This document shows, one piece after another, positions 49,009 to 59,079 of a stretch of 64,000 nt of DNA. The DNA is taken from NCBI GenBank assembly GCA_021815405.1, contig JAKAGV010000016.1:1-64000 (forward strand). The letters are read 5' to 3'. The position numbers and the translations under genes were made by a program. Under the pieces are notes generated by a model that was not told the DNA's origin, did no database searches, and saw nothing but the letters and a program-made list of their open reading frames with translations. The stretch comes from Bacteroidota bacterium. GTDB lineage: Bacteria; Bacteroidota; Ignavibacteria; Ignavibacteriales; Ignavibacteriaceae. The first letter of the stretch is position 1; the number at the start of each line of letters is the position of its first letter.

Positions 49009-50541
49009 ATGAAAGAAAAAGATGCAAAAGACTTTAACGAAAAAAATTCTTCAAGAAGAGATTTCATAAAGAAAATCGGAACAGCTGCGGCAGGCTTAAT
49101 AATTGCACCATACATAAAGCCGTCGGGAATACTTGCATACGATCATAAAAAGACTTCTTCATACTTAGCAACAGTAGCAATCAGCGATACCACAAACACT
49201 CCAGCTGATAATTACATTTATGATGACGCAAACGGTGGTATAAAACAAAAAGTAAAATACATACTTGATCTTCTTGATCAAAACCAATCGGGAAAAGTGT
49301 CGGCACTTTTCACCAAAGGCAAGAAAGTTGTGTTGAAAATAAATATGACCGGAGGTTCTGGTAATTCAGCAAGTTTTAAGCCGAATACAAATGCCAAATT
49401 TCCGAACTATACAATTACCGAAGCAATGTGGACTCATCCATTGGTCTTGCAGGCTGTTGGTCAATTTATAATTGATGCCGGCGTGAACCCTTCAGATATT
49501 TATATAGTAGATGCTTTCTGGGACACCAAATGGCAAAGTGCCGGGTCAACGGCGCCTTTCGGATCAAACGATGCTTTTGGTTATTCCGATGTTATTAAGG
49601 CTCTCGGGTGCAACGTTGTTGATCTTAACGATACGACACCGGCAAATATAACTTCCATATCTACCGGCAGTAATTATTTCAATTTTGCCTCTTTCACAAT
49701 GAACAAAATTCTGCAGGAAGCAGACGTTTATGTTTCTATTCCAAAATTAAAACAGCATTCCGCTGCCGCACTTACCTGCTCATTAAAGAACCAGATAGGT
49801 GCAGTTCCCCAGTCATTATATACTATACCCAACGACACCGGCAGAAGAGGCATGCTTCATCATGCTCATAATACCGATTCCGAATGGAATTATTTGCCGG
49901 AGACAATCTGCGATCTGCATGCGGCAAGACCGGTTCATCTTGCAGTGGTTGACGGAATTAAATGCTCTACTGGCGGTGAAGGCAGCTGGTGCTCAAGCTT
50001 TGCGCCGGTTACCAAGCATGTATTAATCGCCGGCTTAGATCCCGTAGCCGCGGACAGTGTTGCAGCAAAAATAATGGGGCTTGACCCTGAAACAAAGTCA
50101 ATGAATCTACCTTTGCCTTTGAAGGATGGAACTGCGACTTCTTCAATTACTGATAATTATCTTTACCTATTAAATCAAAGAGGTGTTGGAACAAACCAGC
50201 TTAGCCAAATTCAACTTGTCGGCGACGGAACAGGTATGATTACATCAGTTAAGCAATATTCCAGGGGGCAACTGCCATCTAAAATCCAATTAAGTTCAAA
50301 CTATCCTAATCCATTCAATCCATCTACTATGTTAGTATTTTACGTCCCGGAAAGTGAATTCGTAAGTTTAAAGATTTATGACATTACCGGTAGAGAGATT
50401 GAAACACTGATAGAAGGAATAGTTCCGGCAGGTGAGCATAAGCTGCAGTGGAGCGCAGAAGGTCTAGCAAGCGGAGTTTACTTATGCCGTATGCAAGCTA
50501 AAAATTTTTCGGAAACTATTAAGATGATTTACGAGAAATGA
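49009..50541 (+). CDS. DUF362 protein with Tat signal and T9SS sorting domain
   Basis: 510 residues. The N-terminus has a twin-arginine motif (SRRDFIK, 15-21) followed by a hydrophobic run (IGTAAAGLIIAP). The DUF362 domain covers about 65-400 (LKINMTGGSG, DVYVSIPKLKQHSAAALTCS, VADGIKCS-like segment). Residues about 421-510 are a T9SS type-A sorting domain (NYPNPFNPSTMLVFYVP). It should cross the inner membrane folded by Tat and the outer membrane by T9SS. No ferredoxin-type cysteine cluster is present. AGGAG precedes the ATG. Its stop overlaps the next GH43 gene by four bases. Function of DUF362 is unknown. Confidence 0.82.
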   Translation: MKEKDAKDFNEKNSSRRDFIKKIGTAAAGLIIAPYIKPSGILAYDHKKTSSYLATVAISDTTNTPADNYIYDDANGGIKQKVKYILDLLDQNQSGKVSALFTKGKKVVLKINMTGGSGNSASFKPNTNAKFPNYTITEAMWTHPLVLQAVGQFIIDAGVNPSDIYIVDAFWDTKWQSAGSTAPFGSNDAFGYSDVIKALGCNVVDLNDTTPANITSISTGSNYFNFASFTMNKILQEADVYVSIPKLKQHSAAALTCSLKNQIGAVPQSLYTIPNDTGRRGMLHHAHNTDSEWNYLPETICDLHAARPVHLAVVDGIKCSTGGEGSWCSSFAPVTKHVLIAGLDPVAADSVAAKIMGLDPETKSMNLPLPLKDGTATSSITDNYLYLLNQRGVGTNQLSQIQLVGDGTGMITSVKQYSRGQLPSKIQLSSNYPNPFNPSTMLVFYVPESEFVSLKIYDITGREIETLIEGIVPAGEHKLQWSAEGLASGVYLCRMQAKNFSETIKMIYEK

Positions 50542-51884
50542 AAATATTCAGATCAATCTTATGCACATTAATTGTTTTAACAATTTTATTGGATACAAAT
50601 GTTTTTGCTCAAAATCCAGTAATAAGAGATCAGTATACAGCGGATCCTTCGGCAAGAGTATTCAATGATACTGTTTACCTTTATCCTTCACACGACATTC
50701 TTGCAACAGAAGGGAAGGGACGACCAGGCTGGTTTTGTATGGAAGACTATCATGTCTTTTCAACGACAAACCTTACGAACTGGAAAGACTACGGAGTAAT
50801 AATTAGCCAGAATAAAGTACCGTGGGTTAATACTAAGGCGTTTGCAATGTGGGCGCCCGATTGCGCTTACAAGAACGGAAAATATTATTTCTATTTTCCA
50901 TCTCCGTCAAAAAGCAATGGATTTAGCAGAGGCTTTTCAATTGGAGTTGCTGTTTCGGATCATCCCTACGGTCCATTTATACCGCAGGCGGAACCTATCA
51001 AAGATGTTCATGGAATTGATCCATGCGTGTTGATCGATAAGGATGGTCAGGCTTATTTAATATGGGCTGCGGGAAAATTCTTCATTGTAAAGTTAAAGCC
51101 GGACATGCTTGAGATTGAGGGTAAGCCTCGGATAATTGAAGGCATGCCTTCTAAGGGACTAATTGAAGGTCCTTTTATGTTTGAGCGAAACGGGATTTAT
51201 TACTTAACTTATCCGCATGTTCAGGATACGACTGAGAGACTTGAATATGCAACAAGTGATAGTCCCATGGGGCATTTCAAAGTAAGAGGAGTTTTAATGG
51301 ATGCAACGCCGGATTGCTGGACTAACCAGTGCTCTGTAATTAAATTTAAAAACCAGTGGTACCTATTTTATCATCACAATGATTTGTCTCCACATTTTGA
51401 TAAGAATAGATCGGTTCGAATTGACAGCATGTTCTTCAACGAAGACGGAACCATCAACAAAGTAACTCCTACTTTGCGCGGTGTGGGAATAACGGATGTT
51501 GCAAATGAAATACAAATTGACAGGTACAGTGCGAAGAGCGACCAAGGTGCATCAATAGCCTTTATCGATACCTCAAATACTTTTAAAGGATGGAAGACAA
51601 TACTTGATTTGCCAGAAGCGTGGATTCAGTACAACAGCGTCGATTTCGGAAGCAGAAAAACAAAATCAATTAATATCAAAGCATTATCCAATACAGGAGG
51701 TACTTTGCAGATTCGGTTGGATAATGCTGATGGTGCGGTTATAGCCACTGTAACAATTCCTAAAAATAAAGAGTGGAGTATGATTCATTCTTCATTAACC
51801 GAATTTGAACCCGGAATACATAATATTATTGTACAGTTGAACAGCACCGGTAAAGTTGAAATAGACTGGGTAAAATTTGAGTGA
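50538..51884 (+). CDS. GH43 glycosidase with C-terminal CBM6
   Basis: 448 residues with signal peptide (about 1-24). The GH43 domain has base D36 (YTADPSARV), D161 (HGIDPCVLIDKDG) and acid E210 (LIEGPFMFE). Residues about 320-448 form a CBM6-type beta-sandwich ending VEIDWVKFE, typical of xylan- or arabinan-binding modules. Arabinofuranosidase or xylosidase activity on arabinoxylan is likely. It is translationally coupled to the DUF362 gene by an ATGA overlap and runs into the lactonase gene with an 8-base gap or a short overlap. Confidence 0.9.
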   Translation: MKIFRSILCTLIVLTILLDTNVFAQNPVIRDQYTADPSARVFNDTVYLYPSHDILATEGKGRPGWFCMEDYHVFSTTNLTNWKDYGVIISQNKVPWVNTKAFAMWAPDCAYKNGKYYFYFPSPSKSNGFSRGFSIGVAVSDHPYGPFIPQAEPIKDVHGIDPCVLIDKDGQAYLIWAAGKFFIVKLKPDMLEIEGKPRIIEGMPSKGLIEGPFMFERNGIYYLTYPHVQDTTERLEYATSDSPMGHFKVRGVLMDATPDCWTNQCSVIKFKNQWYLFYHHNDLSPHFDKNRSVRIDSMFFNEDGTINKVTPTLRGVGITDVANEIQIDRYSAKSDQGASIAFIDTSNTFKGWKTILDLPEAWIQYNSVDFGSRKTKSINIKALSNTGGTLQIRLDNADGAVIATVTIPKNKEWSMIHSSLTEFEPGIHNIIVQLNSTGKVEIDWVKFE

Positions 51885-51891
51885 CTATATT

Positions 51892-53082
51892 ATGAATAAA
51901 AAATTACTTTATCGATTTATTTTGATCAGCATTATTTGGATTTTTCTTTTCCAAGTGCAACCTAAGTCTCAGTCAATACTTGATCCGAATGCTAAAGTTG
52001 AAGTAATAGCTACCGGAATTCAGCAGCCGGAAGGGCCTGTGTGGAGCGATAGTCTCGGATTACTTTTTTCGGATATTAAAGGGAATAAAATTTACAGATG
52101 GACTGAACAAAATGGCAAGCAGATATTCCTGAATTTCTCCGATAGTACCAATGGATTAACTTATGATTTGCAGGGACGACTGACTGCCTGCCAGATGGAG
52201 CTTAGAAGAATTGTACGCTTTGAAAAAGACGGCACTCAAACATCCCTTGCTGATAATTATGAAGGCAAGAAATTCAATAGTCCGAATGACATAGTTGTTA
52301 AGTCCGACGGATCGATTTTCTTTACAGATCCGAATTTCAATGTACCGTTAGGTCAACATCAGGAACTCTTATTCTGTGGAATTTATAGAATAAGTCCTGT
52401 CGGAAATCTTACTCTTCTAGCAACTTTATCATTACCGAATGGAATATGCTTTTCACCAGATGAAACGAAGCTTTATGTAAATGATTCGCAGGTACACAAA
52501 ATATACGTTTGGGATGTTGTCAACGATTCAACCATAACAAATAAAAGACTATTCTTTACAATCCCGGTAACCGGTTATGCCGATGGAATGAAAGCAGACA
52601 GCAGTGGAAATATTTATTGCGCTTGCGCGTCTTCAATTTTTGTAATTTCTCCAGACGGAGTGCAGCTTGGTAAAATAGACTTACCGTCTAATGCAACCGC
52701 TTCCAATTGCACCTGGGGCGATGCGGACCGAAAAACTTTATACATAACCGGAGGAAATTCGGTTTACAGAATAAGACCGCTTGTTACTGCAATCGATAAG
52801 CACGGTTCGGGAATGCCAACAGGATTTGAACTCTTCCAAAATTATCCAAATCCGTTTAACCCTGGAACGGAAATCAACTATAAGCTTTCGGCATTTAGCC
52901 ACGTAACTTTAAAAGTGTACGACAGCTTGGGAAGAGAAGTCTCTACTCTGGTTAATTCGGATAAGCAGGCAGGATTTTATAAAGTAGAATTTAATGCGTC
53001 CGATTTGCCCGGTGGAATTTATTTTTGCGCTATGGATGCAGGCGGGTATAAGGCAGTTAAGAAGATGATCATTCTTAAGTAA
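51892..53082 (+). CDS. SMP-30/gluconolactonase-type protein with T9SS sorting domain
   Basis: About 396 residues from ATG 51892 (MNKKLLYRF); TTG 51877 would overlap the GH43 gene. After the signal peptide comes a six-bladed propeller with metal-ligand regions PEGPVWSDSLGLLFSDI, NSPNDIVVKSDGSIFFTDPN and YADGMKADSSGNIYCA, matching SMP-30/gluconolactonases, which hydrolyse sugar lactones. A T9SS type-A domain ends the protein (NYPNPFNPGTEINYKLS). It is predicted at the surface, together with the PQQ-type sugar dehydrogenase encoded downstream that would make lactones. Confidence 0.85.
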   Translation: MNKKLLYRFILISIIWIFLFQVQPKSQSILDPNAKVEVIATGIQQPEGPVWSDSLGLLFSDIKGNKIYRWTEQNGKQIFLNFSDSTNGLTYDLQGRLTACQMELRRIVRFEKDGTQTSLADNYEGKKFNSPNDIVVKSDGSIFFTDPNFNVPLGQHQELLFCGIYRISPVGNLTLLATLSLPNGICFSPDETKLYVNDSQVHKIYVWDVVNDSTITNKRLFFTIPVTGYADGMKADSSGNIYCACASSIFVISPDGVQLGKIDLPSNATASNCTWGDADRKTLYITGGNSVYRIRPLVTAIDKHGSGMPTGFELFQNYPNPFNPGTEINYKLSAFSHVTLKVYDSLGREVSTLVNSDKQAGFYKVEFNASDLPGGIYFCAMDAGGYKAVKKMIILK

Positions 53083-53129
53083 CAAAAGTAAATGAATTTA
53101 ATAATTAAACTATATCAACGGAGAATCAA

Positions 53130-55913
53130 ATGCAACAAAGAATAACCAAATCAATATTGGCAGCATGTGCATTTTTAGTTTTCAGCTCAATTACATTGTA
53201 TGCGCAATCTGCAACTGTAAGCGCAGGTAAAAACCAGATAGTCGAATGGGAAAAGACACACTCTGCAAAGCTTGAGGGAAGTGTCTCTTCAAATAATTTA
53301 ACAGTAGAATGGACATGCCCGCAGAATTCCAAAGTTATCTTTAAGGATGCTTCCAGCCCTATTACTGAAGTTACCTTTCCAAGACCCGGTTATTATTTAT
53401 TATACCTAATTGGAATAAATTCCGGCAAAGATACTGTACAAAGTTCGGTTGTAATGAACGTTTTTATGCCGCATTCATATAAAGACAGGCTTAAAGACAT
53501 GATAAATTTAATGACTCTTGATGAGAAGGTTCATCAACTGGTTAATGAGGCAGATGCAATACCAAGATTGGGAATTCCAAAATACAATTACTGGAGTGAA
53601 GCTTTACACGGAGTACTTGCAGGCGGTGCTACATCGTTCCCGCAAGCGGTTGCAGAGGGAGCTACCTGGGATCCGGATCTTTTACATAAGGTAGCAGCGG
53701 CAATTTCCGATGAAGCACGCGCATTGAATGTTATAGATGGGAAGGGATTAACTTACTGGAGTCCAACAATAAACATTGCACGTGATCCGCGCTGGGGACG
53801 TAACGAAGAATCTTACAGTGAAGATCCATATCTTTTGTCACGAATGGGCGTCGCATTCGTGAAAGGCATGCAGGGCAACGATCCTTATTATCTAAAAACC
53901 GTTTCCACGCCGAAACACTTCATCGCTAATAACGAAGAAGCGCGCCGTCATACGGGCTCTTCGGATGTTGATATGAGAAGCCTTTATGAATATTACCTGC
54001 CTGCGTTTCATGCGGCAATAGTTGAAGGGAAAGCATATTCAATAATGGGCTCTTATAATGAATTGAACGGCGTACCCAACAATGCTAACTCTTTTTTAAT
54101 GACCGATCTTTTAAGGAACGACTGGGGATTTAAAGGCTATGTAGTTTCCGATTGCGGAGCTATTGGCGATGAGGTGTACAGCCATCATTTCTTCAAAACA
54201 ATGCCTGAAGCAGTAGCAGCAAGCATTCGCGCGGGCTGCGACCTGGATTGCGGAAATGAATACAGCAAGTACGCTGAACAAGCTATCAATGAAGGATTGC
54301 TTGATGTAAGAGATATAGATACGGCATTAACACGAATTCTTTCTGCTCGCTTCAAATTAGGAGAATTTGATCCTCCCTCTGCCGTACCGTACAGCTCCAT
54401 TACCAAAGATAGTCTTAATACTAAATATAACCGTGCACTTGCGTTGGAGGCTGCTCAGAAGTCAATTGTACTTTTAAAGAACAATGGAATTCTTCCATTT
54501 AACAAGAAGAAGATAAAATCAATTGCAGTTATCGGACCAAATGCAGCCGAGGCGCAATTGGGAATTTATTCCGGTTTTCCGAAGATTCAAGTTAGTCCGC
54601 TTGAAGGCATAAAAGAAAAGGCAGCATCTCTCGGAATAAAAGTAGAATACAACATGGGAAGTGTTATTACCGGCGGAGTATTACGACCGATAGATCCCCA
54701 ATATTTTACTAAAGTAAGCGGTACAAATAAAACAGGAATGACGGCTGAGTTCTTCAATAATATGGAATTATCTGGAAAGCCGGTCTATACCCGGATAGAT
54801 TCAATGGTAAATTTTAATTTCGGAACTAACTCACCTGCACCCGGTGTAGAAAAAGAACGTTATTCAATTCGATGGACGGGGAAAATAATTCCACCGGATA
54901 CAATCCATGAAATTGGGATCAGTACAGACGATGGCGGACGACTTTATGTAAATGGTAAGCTGTTGATATCGGACTGGACAGACCATGCCGAGATGCAGCA
55001 TAGCGTTAAGGTTGATTTGCTTCCCGGAAAAGAATATGATATTGTATTCGAACAATACAACGATTTATTAGGTGCGGCTGCAAGATTGTTATGGGGGCTC
55101 GGTGCAGAAGATTTTAGTACGGCGAAAAAGATTGCTGCGAAAAGCGATGTTGTTGTTCTGGCAATCGGAACTTCTCCCGATATTTCCCGTGAAGAGTTAG
55201 ATAGAACCGAGATTGAATTACCAAAAATTCAAAGAGATTTAATTAAGGCGGTAGCATCTGTAAATCCGAATATTGTCTTTTTACTCATAAACGGCGGACC
55301 GGTTGCACTTGCCGGAGATGAAAAGAAAGCCAAGGGAATAGTTGAAGCATGGTATGACGGAGAGTTCCAAGGCAATGCAATTGCAGATGTTTTATTCGGC
55401 GATGTGAATCCGGGTGGCAAATTACCGGAAACATTTTACGCATCTACAAAGGAACTTCCACCAATGTCGAATTATGATCTTATCGATTATCCGAGAACAT
55501 ACATGTACTTTAATAAACCGGTGCTGTACCCGTTTGGTTTCGGACTTTCGTACACTACCTTCAAGTTCGATGATTTAAAAGTCGGTCCCGATAAGATTAA
55601 AAAGGACGGCGAGTTTAAGATTCAATTTGCGGTAAAGAATACGGGTAAAATGAAAGGCGATGAAGTAGCCCAAATTTATGTGCATGAAATAAATTCGGAT
55701 ATCAAAGTGCCAATCAGACAATTGAAAAGATTTCAGAGAATTACACTGGCTCCAGGAGAAAGCCAGATACTTGTATTTGAAATACCGGCATCTGAATTTT
55801 CTTTTTACAGTACTGAAACAAACAACTTCCAAATTGAGCCTGGACAATGGGAAATTGAAGTCGGCAGTTCAAGTAAAGATATTCATTTGAAAAAAACAAT
55901 TACGATTGAATAG
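53130..55913 (+). CDS. GH3 beta-glycosidase with PA14 insert
   Basis: 927 residues. Signal peptide (about 1-26), a PKD/Ig-like domain (about 28-113), GH3 N-terminal barrel (about 120-410) with nucleophile D341 (VVSDCGA) and substrate motif KHF (262-264), GH3 C-domain split by a PA14 domain (about 535-657, GMTAEFFNN and GISTDDGGRLYVNG), and a fibronectin-III-like end (about 830-920). GH3 enzymes of this shape are beta-glucosidases or beta-xylosidases that trim oligosaccharides from the non-reducing end. RWGRNEESYSEDP is the usual active-site region. There is no T9SS domain; periplasmic location is predicted. Confidence 0.92.
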   Translation: MQQRITKSILAACAFLVFSSITLYAQSATVSAGKNQIVEWEKTHSAKLEGSVSSNNLTVEWTCPQNSKVIFKDASSPITEVTFPRPGYYLLYLIGINSGKDTVQSSVVMNVFMPHSYKDRLKDMINLMTLDEKVHQLVNEADAIPRLGIPKYNYWSEALHGVLAGGATSFPQAVAEGATWDPDLLHKVAAAISDEARALNVIDGKGLTYWSPTINIARDPRWGRNEESYSEDPYLLSRMGVAFVKGMQGNDPYYLKTVSTPKHFIANNEEARRHTGSSDVDMRSLYEYYLPAFHAAIVEGKAYSIMGSYNELNGVPNNANSFLMTDLLRNDWGFKGYVVSDCGAIGDEVYSHHFFKTMPEAVAASIRAGCDLDCGNEYSKYAEQAINEGLLDVRDIDTALTRILSARFKLGEFDPPSAVPYSSITKDSLNTKYNRALALEAAQKSIVLLKNNGILPFNKKKIKSIAVIGPNAAEAQLGIYSGFPKIQVSPLEGIKEKAASLGIKVEYNMGSVITGGVLRPIDPQYFTKVSGTNKTGMTAEFFNNMELSGKPVYTRIDSMVNFNFGTNSPAPGVEKERYSIRWTGKIIPPDTIHEIGISTDDGGRLYVNGKLLISDWTDHAEMQHSVKVDLLPGKEYDIVFEQYNDLLGAAARLLWGLGAEDFSTAKKIAAKSDVVVLAIGTSPDISREELDRTEIELPKIQRDLIKAVASVNPNIVFLLINGGPVALAGDEKKAKGIVEAWYDGEFQGNAIADVLFGDVNPGGKLPETFYASTKELPPMSNYDLIDYPRTYMYFNKPVLYPFGFGLSYTTFKFDDLKVGPDKIKKDGEFKIQFAVKNTGKMKGDEVAQIYVHEINSDIKVPIRQLKRFQRITLAPGESQILVFEIPASEFSFYSTETNNFQIEPGQWEIEVGSSSKDIHLKKTITIE

Positions 55914-56129
55914 AGAATGTTGTTCGGCTCCTGCAAAATGGAGTCGATCATTTGTTATAATTAAAACAAATGTTAATACGGATGACCGAAAATGATAATT
56001 AATTTAAGGAGTACCATGAAGACATAATATTCTAACTTTCGAAATAATTTTTGTTAAGTGAATTGGAGTAGACAAGCTCCAGCTTAAAGCCCTTTATTAA
56101 TAATTAAACAATGGAATGAGAGATTAAGA

Positions 56130-57836
56130 ATGAAGAGTTATAATTACTTTAAAATGATTTTAATAATATTCATTTTATTTGTTGTATCGCTTGCATATAT
56201 TAATGCACAGCCGATATCAAACTATCCGGGCGTAACTGTAACATGGCTGGCAAAGGTTCCTTCTGATTGTGTAAGAATCAAGAGAGATCCGGTATCGGGA
56301 AATTTGTACATCCTAGAATATAACGGCGATATAAGAAGAGTAAATTTTGGTGCCGGAAATACAGTTACATTCACACTTATTTATACAACTGTGGATCACG
56401 GTTTACACACACCGCTTGGAATGGCTTTCGGAAAAGATGGAACCATATATCTTGACGGCAATGAAGTAAGCGATACCAACAGTGAATATGCAACATGCAA
56501 AATAGTTAAAGGAGTGCCCGACCAGCCGGGAAGTGAAAAACGAACCTGGAGTGTTATCGCTCAATCTGTCGAATATACCTACGGACATGTTTACAACCAT
56601 CAGACAAATGCAATTATAGTGGATACCAGCGGTAAATATGTTTATGTAAATGACGGCGCCTGCACTGATCACGGTGAAATGCGTCATGGACACAGAGAAG
56701 TCGGTTTAACATCCGTGATACTAAAGCTTCCAGTAGATGGCAATAATATTCTTTTACAAAACGACAGAGCTTGGCTTAAGTCCAATGGTTATGTATTTGC
56801 AGAAGGCGTTCGGAACACCTTTGACTTTGCATATAATGCAAACGATGATTTAATCGGTGTTGAGAATTCAGGAGACAGGGATGACCCGGATGAAATGAAT
56901 TGGCTGCAGGAAGGACATAATTACGGATTTCCCTGGAATATTGGCGGAGACGTAACTCCACAGCAGTTCCCCGGATATGATCCTCAAAAAGATCCGCTGC
57001 TTAGTCCTAATGCATGGGGCGGCGGACCTGGAATGTTATATAAAACCTTTTACGATGATTCAACCTATCCCGCACCTCCGCAGGGTGTAACATTTACAAT
57101 GCCGATTCGCAGTTTTGGTCCGGATGCAGATAAATTCCGAGATACTACCACGGGCAATATAGAAGATGCAAGCGATCTCGGCGTTTCGATAACTACCTTT
57201 ACTCCGCACAGCTCGCCGGATGGAATTGTATTTGACAAAGATTCGTTATTAGCCGGCGATTTAAAAGGCGGGGCATTTGTCGATAGAATTAATGCCGGAG
57301 GACTACTCGCCGCTTTGGGAGATTCAGGAGACGATCTATTGCATATTTTATTAACTAAATCAAACGGAGAATATACGGCTCACGTATATCAGTTAGTAAA
57401 AAATTTTAATTCACCTCTCGGGATTGCTCTTGTTGGCAATAAGCTTTATGTAGTCGAGACAGGATTATTCTACGCCAACAATTCTCCAAATCTTTATGAA
57501 GTAACGCTGCCTGAAGATACAGTTACTGCAGTTACAAAAGGAAATCTTGTAGTTAATAAATTTCATTTATATCAGAATTATCCCAACCCATTCAATCCGT
57601 CTACAGTTATCAGCTATCAGCTTTCAACATTGAGCAATGTTACCTTGAAAGTTTATGACATGCTTGGAAGAGAAGTAAAAACACTTGTAAATAAAGAACA
57701 GAGCGCGGGAAATCATTCGGTAACTTTCAATGCCGGCAATCTTGCAAGCGGAGTTTACTTTTATCAATTAAGAACCGGTACTTCGGCTGGTTCAGCAACC
57801 TTTATTTCAACTAAAAAACTTTTGCTTATGAAATAA
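56130..57836 (+). CDS. PQQ-type sugar dehydrogenase-like beta-propeller with T9SS sorting domain
   Basis: 568 residues. Signal peptide (about 1-26), then a propeller of the glucose/sorbosone dehydrogenase family (LHTPLGMAFGKDGTIYLDGN, FAEGVRNTFDFAYNANDDLI and NSGDRDDPDEMNWLQEGHNY are the family blocks), and a T9SS type-A domain (about 478-568, NYPNPFNPSTVISYQLS). Relatives oxidise aldoses to lactones with PQQ, but not every member has been shown to bind PQQ. The preceding 216 bases contain no intact gene. CE1 follows 21 bases after the stop. Confidence 0.82.
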   Translation: MKSYNYFKMILIIFILFVVSLAYINAQPISNYPGVTVTWLAKVPSDCVRIKRDPVSGNLYILEYNGDIRRVNFGAGNTVTFTLIYTTVDHGLHTPLGMAFGKDGTIYLDGNEVSDTNSEYATCKIVKGVPDQPGSEKRTWSVIAQSVEYTYGHVYNHQTNAIIVDTSGKYVYVNDGACTDHGEMRHGHREVGLTSVILKLPVDGNNILLQNDRAWLKSNGYVFAEGVRNTFDFAYNANDDLIGVENSGDRDDPDEMNWLQEGHNYGFPWNIGGDVTPQQFPGYDPQKDPLLSPNAWGGGPGMLYKTFYDDSTYPAPPQGVTFTMPIRSFGPDADKFRDTTTGNIEDASDLGVSITTFTPHSSPDGIVFDKDSLLAGDLKGGAFVDRINAGGLLAALGDSGDDLLHILLTKSNGEYTAHVYQLVKNFNSPLGIALVGNKLYVVETGLFYANNSPNLYEVTLPEDTVTAVTKGNLVVNKFHLYQNYPNPFNPSTVISYQLSTLSNVTLKVYDMLGREVKTLVNKEQSAGNHSVTFNAGNLASGVYFYQLRTGTSAGSATFISTKKLLLMK

Positions 57837-59015
<1,179 letters not shown>

Positions 59016-59079
59016 ATATAAAATGATTGTACAAATATTTTACAGATTTAAGACTTTGAAAGGAACGGTTTTGTAAAAG

